From Chloroflexota bacterium (lineage in GTDB: Bacteria > Chloroflexota > Anaerolineae > JACRMK01), in NCBI GenBank assembly GCA_016200765.1, contig JACQEC010000061.1, positions 1-12,383 on the forward strand: a stretch of DNA of 12,383 nucleotides, in the 5' to 3' direction. This document shows positions 6,734 through 12,383 of the stretch, piece by piece; the first letter of the stretch is position 1; each line of letters begins with the position of its first letter. Below the pieces are notes generated by a model that did no database searches, was not told the DNA's origin, and worked only from the letters and a program-made list of their open reading frames with translations. The translations under genes and the position numbers were made by a program.

Positions 6734-7303
6734 ATGAATCACTACATGTTTTCAAGATGGCTTGGCCCCACGGCGCTTGCCGTGGTGCTGGTTGTCATCG
6801 CCTCGGCAACTGCGCAGGCGGACGGCGATGTGGGCATCCGCGCGCCAGCACGCATCGCTCGGCGCACGATTGCTGATCGGTCACAGACGCATCACCTCGG
6901 CCTGTCAACCCGTACCGACGACGAAAAGCGCATCGAGGTCAACCTGTCCACCCAGTCGTTGATTGCCTGGCAAGGCGAGCGGAAAGTCTACGAGTTTCCG
7001 GTCACCACAGGACAGGAGGGACAGCCGACACTGATCGGTGATTATGAGATTCTCGACAAAGAGGAAGATGCCTATTCGGACGCTTGGCTCTTGCGACTGC
7101 CGTTGTGGATGGGTATCTACCAGTTTGGGGACTACGAGAACGGCATCCACTCCCTGCCGATAGACAATTCGGGTAATCTGTTGTGGGCCGAGGGACTGGG
7201 TGTCGAGCCATTGTCGCACGGCTGTGTGGTTTTGGCCCCCGACGATGCCGAGACGCTCTTCCGGTGGGCAGAGGTCGGGACCACAGTGCAGATTCACGAT
7301 TGA
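6734..7303 (+). CDS. Secreted L,D-transpeptidase (YkuD domain)
   Basis: L,D-transpeptidases make 3-3 peptidoglycan cross-links or attach proteins to peptidoglycan outside the membrane. The 189-residue product has a signal peptide (about 1-29: hydrophobic core LAVVLVVIASATA, likely cleavage after AQA). A YkuD domain runs from about 66 to 188. It starts RIEVNLSTQSLIAW, the usual strand opening of the fold. The active site has H139 in NGIHSLP and S161-H162-G163-C164, with C164 as the nucleophile. No LysM or other binding domain is present. It is divergent from anmK across about 100 bases, with no clear Shine-Dalgarno. An in-frame ATG at 6746 (residue 5) is an alternative start. It converges with the hydrolase gene, with a 21-base gap. 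Confidence 0.88.
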   Translation: MNHYMFSRWLGPTALAVVLVVIASATAQADGDVGIRAPARIARRTIADRSQTHHLGLSTRTDDEKRIEVNLSTQSLIAWQGERKVYEFPVTTGQEGQPTLIGDYEILDKEEDAYSDAWLLRLPLWMGIYQFGDYENGIHSLPIDNSGNLLWAEGLGVEPLSHGCVVLAPDDAETLFRWAEVGTTVQIHD

Positions 7304-7324
7304 GGCGTACCCCGCACGCCAGCC

Positions 7325-8125
7325 TCAGCGCAACCGCCACTGGTCTGCCTCCGCTATAACCTTGCCCGCCTGCCTGAGACGCTCCAGATGGGCGCTGACG
7401 CTCCACGCCGCGGCGCGATGCAGTGACTTATCCACCTCCTTGTAAATCTCCGCAACCAAATCCGCAATGGTCTTGGGGCCGCTTTGCAGTTCGGCTATGA
7501 TTTGCCGCTCGCGCATGAGCCGGTGCTCGATGTATTCATCAAGCTTGGCGCGTGGGCGGGTGATGATCGGGCCGTGTCCCGGCGCAATCACTTTTGCCGG
7601 AAACGACTTCAACCGCTGCAATGCGTCGAGATAGGCTGAGACGTCGCCCTCGGGCGGGGCGATGACAGACGTACCGACACCCAGCACCGTGTCGCCTGTG
7701 AAGAGGACGCCTTCGCGCTCGTCATAAAAGCAGACGCAGTCACCCGCGTGGCCGGGGCTGTGGATTACCACCAGTGCGCGGTCGCCGAGCGCGACCTGAT
7801 CGCCGTCCCGCAATGGGTGGTCGTAGCCGGACTTGAAGGCGTGCACCGGCGCGGCCGTTAACCGGTGAAACGATTCCAGACCGTCGGTGTGATCGCGGTG
7901 GGTGTGGGTCAGCAGGATACCCTGTAAGCGCCATTCGCGTTCGCGCAGGTAGGCGGCGATCGCGGCGACATGGGCAGGCTCGTCCGGGCCGACATCAATG
8001 AGGAGTGCGTTGGTCAGCCCGGCGGCGGTCCTGCCGGATACGATGTAACAATTCGTGCCGTCGAGTGTCATCGGCGAGGGGTTGTGGGCGCGAAAACAGA
8101 CGATGTGATCGGTGATGTGAAACAC
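7325..8125 (-). CDS. Metallo-beta-lactamase fold hydrolase (LACTB2/GloB-like) with winged-helix tail
   Basis: This is a zinc hydrolase with the classic THTHRDHTDG motif: H74, H76, D78, H79, then H126 (SPGHAGD), D145 (FTGDTVLG) and H184 (PGHGP), numbered from the chosen start. The roughly 60-residue C-terminus (AELQSGPKTIADLV to LERLRQAGKVI) looks like the winged-helix extension of LACTB2-type endoribonuclease/hydrolases, so the substrate could be a thioester, an RNA or another ester. The start is set by an AAGGA (8132-8136) lying 6 bases from the GTG at 8123-8125. The TTG at 8129-8131 is possible but abuts the AAGGA and overlaps the upstream TGA. Only 2 bases separate the GTG from the upstream gene's stop, so the two are probably translationally coupled. 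Confidence 0.85.
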   Translation of the reverse strand: MFHITDHIVCFRAHNPSPMTLDGTNCYIVSGRTAAGLTNALLIDVGPDEPAHVAAIAAYLREREWRLQGILLTHTHRDHTDGLESFHRLTAAPVHAFKSGYDHPLRDGDQVALGDRALVVIHSPGHAGDCVCFYDEREGVLFTGDTVLGVGTSVIAPPEGDVSAYLDALQRLKSFPAKVIAPGHGPIITRPRAKLDEYIEHRLMRERQIIAELQSGPKTIADLVAEIYKEVDKSLHRAAAWSVSAHLERLRQAGKVIAEADQWRLR

Positions 8126-8127
8126 GG

Positions 8128-8934
8128 TCAATCCTTTTGGGGATTTGCAGGCAGTTTGTCACAGGCGAGAACGGATTGGACTTCGACGCGCGCCAAATCG
8201 AGCCGCCGCGCCCATTGTCGCGGATCATCATCTATATGAGCCTTCCACACCGCCGGGCCGCCTAATGCCGCGATCTCAGCGGGGTGGCGGTCGAGCGTTT
8301 CAAACTCCAGTCCCTCGGTCTCAAGACAACCCATCGTCAGGTTGCCTGCGCGCAGGATGAACAGCGGCCACGAGCAGTCGGTGCCCACGGTATCATCACG
8401 ACAGGCGCCCACGATGGCCTGCGCCGCCAAGCGCGAGAGGCCCCGCGCGGCGGCAGTCACATCCCACATGTGGCCGCTGGCGAGGCCGAAGATGTGATTG
8501 ACGAGCGTCTCGGTGTCCCGTTGGACGCGCGGGTGTGAGGCCAGAGCCGTTGCTGTGCGGCTCAAGATGGTAAAGTCGTAGGCCTGCAAGCGAGTGAGGG
8601 TTTCCTGCAATTCGTCCCAATAGTATTCTGCCCAGTGGAGCAGACGGTCAAAATCGCAGAAGTGAATGTGCGTCGCCGCCGGGCTGGAGTGAAGCGCGCG
8701 CTCGACGGCCAGCCGCCGCCAGCGACCGAGCTGAAAGTATCCATCCGTCCCGTCGCCGAGCGTGAGGCGGACGCCCGCGGCGCACAACAGCTCTTGCGTG
8801 GCGGGCTGTGTGTGCGGTGTGATGACGGCGTCTATAGACGTGTACACCTGCTCCAGACGCGGGAGCATTCGCGCCGTCTGTGCGTACAGGCGGCCGTCCG
8901 GATCGTGATGCGTTGTTGCCAGCGCAACTGCCAT
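8128..8934 (-). CDS. Uncharacterised protein with glycosyltransferase-A-like features
   Basis: I do not recognise a named family. The chosen start (ATG 8934, 268 residues) has AAAGGA 4 bases upstream, and the N-terminus MAVALATTHHDPDGRLY then looks like a first beta strand. Starting at ATG 9009 would add 25 polar residues and has a poorer site. The segment GRWRRLAVERALHSSPAA followed by THIHFCDFDRLLHWAEYYW places a D94-x-D96 motif at a strand end. This resembles how GT-A fold nucleotide-sugar transferases present their metal-binding DxD, and a later WPLFILRAGN segment may be core. The function as a sugar-nucleotide transferase is inference. No signal peptide or membrane segment is visible. 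It is coupled to the downstream metallo-hydrolase. Confidence 0.65.
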   Translation of the reverse strand: MAVALATTHHDPDGRLYAQTARMLPRLEQVYTSIDAVITPHTQPATQELLCAAGVRLTLGDGTDGYFQLGRWRRLAVERALHSSPAATHIHFCDFDRLLHWAEYYWDELQETLTRLQAYDFTILSRTATALASHPRVQRDTETLVNHIFGLASGHMWDVTAAARGLSRLAAQAIVGACRDDTVGTDCSWPLFILRAGNLTMGCLETEGLEFETLDRHPAEIAALGGPAVWKAHIDDDPRQWARRLDLARVEVQSVLACDKLPANPQKD

Positions 8935-9058
8935 TGAATCCTTTCTGATTGCGCTCGTACTGGTTGGGTCGCACGCCGCGCAGGGATTGCCTCGCTCCAC
9001 CAACGTCATCCTGTAGCGTAGGTTTTGATGAGACAGAGCGGCGCGGCTTAGTGACTAC

Positions 9059-9087
9059 AGTCTATCAAGTAATTGACCGTTTGACAA
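9059..9087 (-). promoter_or_regulatory. Predicted promoter of the GT-like/hydrolase gene pair
   Basis: On the minus strand, TTGTCA (plus 9082-9087) is followed after 17 bases by TAGACT (plus 9059-9064). The -35 matches five of six and the -10 four of six. The start would be near 9052, giving a leader of roughly 118 bases to ATG 8934 or 43 bases to ATG 9009. Confidence 0.5.
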
Positions 9088-9109
9088 CGGCGACGCGAAC
9101 CAATTGGGT

Positions 9110-9139
9110 TTGACAGATACAGAACTTTTGTACTATATT
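9110..9139 (+). promoter_or_regulatory. Predicted promoter of uvrA, with a possible LexA-like site
   Basis: A perfect TTGACA (9110-9115) is followed after 18 bases by TATATT (9134-9139), or after 15 bases by TACTAT. Between them, GAAC-TTTT-GTAC (9122-9133) differs by one base from the Gram-positive-type SOS core GAAC-N4-GTTC. uvrA is SOS-controlled in several phyla, so a LexA operator is plausible but unproven. The start would lie near 9146, only about 10 bases before recognisable UvrA codons begin. Confidence 0.5.
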
Positions 9140-9153
9140 GTTGTTGCGTATGC

Positions 9154-9279
9154 AAGGTCGTCATCACGGGCCTGTCCGGGTCCGGCAAATCATCGCTCGC
9201 GTTCGACACGCTCTACGCCGAAGGGCAGCGACGGTACGTCGAGTCGCTTTCGGCTTATGCGCGGCAGTTCCTGGGCCAA
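9154..9279 (+). other. uvrA: 5' extension of the uvrA reading frame: Walker A codons without a start codon
   Basis: In the same frame as the 9280 start, codons from 9154 translate to KVVITGLSGSGKSSLAFDT and then YAEGQRRYVESLSAYARQF. This is the invariant first nucleotide-binding site of UvrA. An in-frame TGA lies at 9082-9084, and no ATG, GTG or TTG occurs in frame between it and 9280. The roughly 25-30 residues that normally precede KxVVITG (ending NLKNIDVxIPRxK) are absent; the sequence upstream of 9154 shows no similarity to them. An ATG at 9150-9152 would join this frame if the single base at 9153 were removed. Confidence 0.85.
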
Positions 9280-12003
9280 ATGGAAAAGCCGGACGTGGAC
9301 AAGATCGAGGGGCTGTCCCCGGCGATCTCGATTGACCAGAAAGGCGTCAGTCACAACCCGCGCTCGACGGTCGGCACGGTCACGGAGATTTACGACTACC
9401 TGCGCCTGCTCTTTGCCCGGATTGGCGTTCCGCACTGCCCCAACTGCGGGCGCGTCATCCAATCACAGACGGTTGAACAAATCGTAGATATTGTGCAGTC
9501 CTTCCCTGAAGGCGCGCGAGTGATGATTCTTGCGCCACTGATCAAGGCGCGCAAGGGCCATCACCAGAAGGTTTTTGAAGACATCCGCAAGGCCGGGTTT
9601 GTGCGCGCGCGCGTCAACGGCGACGTGCGCGATGTGAACGAAGCCATCGAGCTTGACCGCTACAAGATTCACACCATCGAGGCTGTGGTTGACCGCCTGA
9701 CCATTCAGCCCGCAGATGCCAGCGGCCAGTCCCGGCTGGCCGACTCGCTGGAGACGGCGATCAAGCTGGGCGAGGGCGTGGTGGTTGTCTCGGAGGTGAG
9801 CGGGAGCGGGATGACCGACCATTTGTTTTCGGAGCAGTTTGCGTGCCCGCACTGCGGCATCTCCATCGGTGAAATCGAGCCGCGCGCCTTCTCGTTCAAC
9901 ACGCCGCACGGCGCGTGCCCAGCCTGTCAGGGGCTGGGCGTGAAGATGGAACTTGATCCCGACCTGATCATCCCGAACAAGGACCTCAGCCTCGCCGCGG
10001 GCGCAGTCAAAGCCAATGGCACGCCGCGCAATGAGGACTCCTATTTCTTTACTGTTCTGGCCGCGGTCTGCAAACAGTTCAAGATTGACATGCAGGCGCC
10101 GGTGAAGACGTTAACGCGCGAACAGCTCGACACGATTCTCTTCGGCACGCGGGATGAGGTCGTCCACATCGAGTACCAGAATCGCCAAGGGGGACGGCGC
10201 ACGTGGGACACGACTTTTGAGGGCGTCATTCCGAACTTGCAGCGGCGGCACGCCGAGACCACCTCTGATTGGATGCGGTGGGAGATCGAGTCGTACATGT
10301 CGTCGCGGCCTTGCCCCGAATGCAAAGGCGCGCGATTGAAGCCAGTGGTTCTCGGGGTGACGGTACAGGATAAAAACATCCTCGACGTTTCGCAGTTAAG
10401 TGTCGGCGAGGCGTTGCGGTGGGTGGAGATGCTGCAAGGCAAAGCGCGCGGCGGCAAGAACAACAATGGCGCCGCAAACGGCGCGGCGGTTTCGCCGGTC
10501 TCGCCGCTTTCGACGCGCGAGCAAAAGATTGCCTATCAAGTCCTCAAGGAGATCTACAGCCGCCTGGGCTTTCTGGTGGACGTCGGGCTGGATTACCTGA
10601 CGCTGGAACGGGCGGCCGGCACGCTGTCCGGCGGCGAGGCACAGCGCATCAGGCTGGCGACGCAAATTGGCTCGCAGTTGATGGGCGTGATCTACATCCT
10701 CGATGAGCCTTCGATTGGCCTTCACCCGCGCGACAACGCCCGCCTGATCCGCACGCTGACGCGCATGAGAGACCTCGGCAACACGCTCCTCGTGGTTGAG
10801 CATGACGAAGAGACGATGCGCGCCGCCGATTGGATTGTGGACCTGGGCCCCGGCGCGGGCGAGCACGGCGGCCACGTGGTTGCCAATGGGCCGCTTGAGA
10901 CAATTCTCAAGACGTCCGGCTCGATCACTGGCAAATACTTGAGCGGTAAGCTGAAGGTCGAGATACCGGCGGCGCGGCGGCCGGGCAACGGCCACGAATT
11001 GACCCTCATGGGCGCGAGCGAAAACAACCTGAAGAACATTGACGTCAGGATTCCGCTTGGCAAGTTTGTGGTGGTCACGGGCGTCTCCGGATCGGGAAAG
11101 AGCTCGCTGATCGTCGAAGTGCTCTATAAACGGTTGGCCCAGATCTTTTGGAACTCGCGGGACAAACCGGGCGCTCACCAAGCGATTATGGGGACCGAGC
11201 ACCTTGACAAAGTGATTGACATTGACCAGTCACCGATTGGCCGCACGCCCCGCAGTAATCCGGCCACCTACACAAACGCCTTTAACGACATCCGGGACCT
11301 GTTCGCGCAATTGCCGGAGTCTAAGTTGCGCGGCTACAAAGCCGGGCGATACTCATTCAACGTCAAAGGCGGGCGGTGCGAGGCGTGTCAGGGCGACGGC
11401 ACCATCAAGATTGAGATGAACTTCTTGCCCGACATTTACGTGCCCTGTGAGGTTTGCAAAGGGAAGCGGTATAACCGGGAGACCCTGCAGGTCCACTACA
11501 AGGGGAAGAGCATCGCCGAGGTGCTCGACTTGACGGTGGACGAGGCCATTGAATTCTTCGACGCGATCCCGGTTCTGAAGCGCAAGCTAGAGACGCTACA
11601 CGACGTTGGCCTCGGCTACGTTCACCTCGGCCAACCCGCACCCACGCTGTCGGGCGGCGAGGCGCAGCGTGTGAAGCTGTCGAAGGAGCTGAGCAAACGC
11701 TCCACCGGTCAGACGCTTTACATCTTGGATGAGCCCACGACCGGCTTGCACTTCGACGACGTGAAAAGGCTGCTTGGCGTTTTGCAGCGCCTGGTAGATG
11801 CCGGCAACACGGTCATCGTCATCGAACATAACCTCGATGTGATCAAGTCGGCGGACTGGATCGTTGACCTGGGCCCGGAGGGCGGCGACAAAGGGGGCCT
11901 GCTGGTCGCTGAGGGCACCCCCGAACAGGTGGCAAGGAACAAGGACAGCTACACCGGCCAGTTCCTCAAGAAGATGTTGAGAAACGGCGCGTTGCAGAAG
12001 TAA
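9280..12003 (+). CDS. uvrA: UvrABC excision nuclease subunit A, 5'-truncated
   Basis: UvrA is the damage-sensing ATPase dimer of nucleotide excision repair. From ATG 9280 the product is 907 residues against about 940-970 usually. It has C53-P-N-C56, further CxxC pairs (189/192, 213/216, 345/348), ABC signature LSGGEAQR (449-456) and Walker B YILDEPSIGLHP. The second half has Walker A GVSGSGKSS (601-609), the zinc module C700/C703/C723/C726 that contacts DNA, signature LSGGEAQR (790-797) and Walker B YILDEPTTGLH. A glycine/asparagine/alanine-rich insert sits at about 388-411. The first Walker A is encoded just upstream in frame but without a start codon. Starting at 9280 would give an ATPase crippled in site I, so the locus is either damaged, starts unusually, or is mis-assembled. 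The identity is certain; the start is not. Confidence 0.9.
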   Translation: MEKPDVDKIEGLSPAISIDQKGVSHNPRSTVGTVTEIYDYLRLLFARIGVPHCPNCGRVIQSQTVEQIVDIVQSFPEGARVMILAPLIKARKGHHQKVFEDIRKAGFVRARVNGDVRDVNEAIELDRYKIHTIEAVVDRLTIQPADASGQSRLADSLETAIKLGEGVVVVSEVSGSGMTDHLFSEQFACPHCGISIGEIEPRAFSFNTPHGACPACQGLGVKMELDPDLIIPNKDLSLAAGAVKANGTPRNEDSYFFTVLAAVCKQFKIDMQAPVKTLTREQLDTILFGTRDEVVHIEYQNRQGGRRTWDTTFEGVIPNLQRRHAETTSDWMRWEIESYMSSRPCPECKGARLKPVVLGVTVQDKNILDVSQLSVGEALRWVEMLQGKARGGKNNNGAANGAAVSPVSPLSTREQKIAYQVLKEIYSRLGFLVDVGLDYLTLERAAGTLSGGEAQRIRLATQIGSQLMGVIYILDEPSIGLHPRDNARLIRTLTRMRDLGNTLLVVEHDEETMRAADWIVDLGPGAGEHGGHVVANGPLETILKTSGSITGKYLSGKLKVEIPAARRPGNGHELTLMGASENNLKNIDVRIPLGKFVVVTGVSGSGKSSLIVEVLYKRLAQIFWNSRDKPGAHQAIMGTEHLDKVIDIDQSPIGRTPRSNPATYTNAFNDIRDLFAQLPESKLRGYKAGRYSFNVKGGRCEACQGDGTIKIEMNFLPDIYVPCEVCKGKRYNRETLQVHYKGKSIAEVLDLTVDEAIEFFDAIPVLKRKLETLHDVGLGYVHLGQPAPTLSGGEAQRVKLSKELSKRSTGQTLYILDEPTTGLHFDDVKRLLGVLQRLVDAGNTVIVIEHNLDVIKSADWIVDLGPEGGDKGGLLVAEGTPEQVARNKDSYTGQFLKKMLRNGALQK

Positions 12004-12060
12004 GGTGCTGGCCGCCACTTCCTTTCGCCGGGATTGTGGCCGCAGACTAACCCACGTCAT

Positions 12061-12383
12061 ATGCTCTCGATCACCTATCCAGTCGCGGCGCTCCTCAACA
12101 TCGTCTGGCCGGTATTCTTGGGCTTTGCGCTGCGCCGGCGCTACCAGCTCGCGTGGCGGCTGTTTGTGGTCGGCGGGCTGGCTTTTATGGGCTCGCAGGT
12201 TGTGCATATCCCGCTGAATATTGGCCTGACGGTGCTGTTTCAGCAGGGCTTCCTACCGGTGCCGCCGGTGGAATACCGCCTCGTCTTCAACGCCGTCTTG
12301 CTCGGCCTAACCGCCGGCTTGTGCGAGGAGGTTGCGCGCTGGTTGACCTATCGTTTCGTGCTGAAGTCGGCGAGAGCATGGAA
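12061..12383 (+). CDS. YhfC-family intramembrane metalloprotease-like protein (3' end outside window)
   Basis: The first 107 residues are visible. They show hydrophobic segments at about 5-24, 32-50 and 74-90, and the motif AGLCEEVARWLTYRFVLK (85-102). This matches the A-G-x-x-E-E-x-x-R segment of the YhfC (DUF2324) family, related to CPBP/glutamic-type membrane proteases; E89, E90 and R93 are the conserved polar residues. The start ATG follows the uvrA stop by 57 bases with no terminator between them, and no good Shine-Dalgarno is seen. The substrate is unknown. The C-terminal half with the remaining catalytic residues is not in the window. Confidence 0.75.
   Translation, partial: MLSITYPVAALLNIVWPVFLGFALRRRYQLAWRLFVVGGLAFMGSQVVHIPLNIGLTVLFQQGFLPVPPVEYRLVFNAVLLGLTAGLCEEVARWLTYRFVLKSARAW

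Noticed and set aside
7301..7327. Hairpin between the convergent L,D-transpeptidase and hydrolase genes as a bidirectional terminator
   Set aside because: GGCGT/ACGCC or TGAGGC/GCCTCA can pair, but the stems are short and neither strand has a T tract. I did not call it.
9081..9115. Repeated TTTGACA in the uvrA upstream region as a regulatory direct repeat
   Set aside because: Two short copies of a -35-like word are expected by chance in a region with divergent promoters, and the flanking bases do not match.
10396..11202. Long minus-strand open frame (268 residues) antisense to uvrA
   Set aside because: It is a mirror of conserved uvrA codons with no recognisable domain of its own.
1..12383. 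CRISPR array, prophage, toxin-antitoxin or defence island
   Set aside because: No spaced repeats, phage structural genes, or toxin-antitoxin-like gene pairs were seen. The genes are metabolic, cell-wall, repair and tRNA genes.

Overview
The window is a GC-rich bacterial chromosome segment of about 12.4 kb. The gene set suggests a Chloroflexota-like bacterium, for example Anaerolineae or relatives. It includes a zinc-ribbon threonine synthase, an LCP protein, an UPF0104 flippase-like protein, a FtsB/DivIC-like protein, a YhfC-type membrane protease and tRNAs without an encoded CCA. That assignment is inference from gene content and style, not from a phylogenetic marker search. Nearly all bases are assigned, and no gap between genes exceeds about 300 bases.

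Left end (1-3130). The 3' tail of a transposase and the right end of an insertion sequence abut a LytR-CpsA-Psr (LCP) gene on the minus strand. The element's end supplies the stop codon that truncates that gene. Upstream of it, and probably co-transcribed, is threonine synthase (thrC) with a TATAAT promoter. Next comes an UPF0104/lysylphosphatidylglycerol-synthase-TM type membrane protein gene. Its N- and C-terminal halves lie in different frames and its conserved middle is missing.

tRNA unit (3151-3450, minus). Initiator tRNA-fMet and a second CAU-anticodon tRNA, probably elongator Met, share one near-consensus promoter (TTGACG-17-TATAAT) and one strong intrinsic terminator.

Cell-wall block (3550-7303). 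On the minus strand, anmK, nagZ and a FtsB/DivIC-like gene run in one direction with short gaps. This couples peptidoglycan recycling to a septum protein. A secreted L,D-transpeptidase is transcribed divergently from anmK. The nagZ 3' end carries a 22-bp tandem duplication that shifts the reading frame of its tail.

Right part (7325-12383). A metallo-beta-lactamase-fold hydrolase is coupled to an upstream gene for an uncharacterised protein with glycosyltransferase-A-like features (minus strand). Divergent from these is uvrA (plus strand), whose reading frame contains the first Walker A codons but has no usable start codon ahead of them. The window ends inside a YhfC-family intramembrane protease gene.

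The most notable theme is genetic damage. Within 9.3 kb there is an IS-truncated gene, an internally deleted and frameshifted gene, a tandem-duplication frameshift, and a DNA-repair gene that lacks its 5' end. I found no CRISPR array, prophage or clearly new multi-gene defence system.
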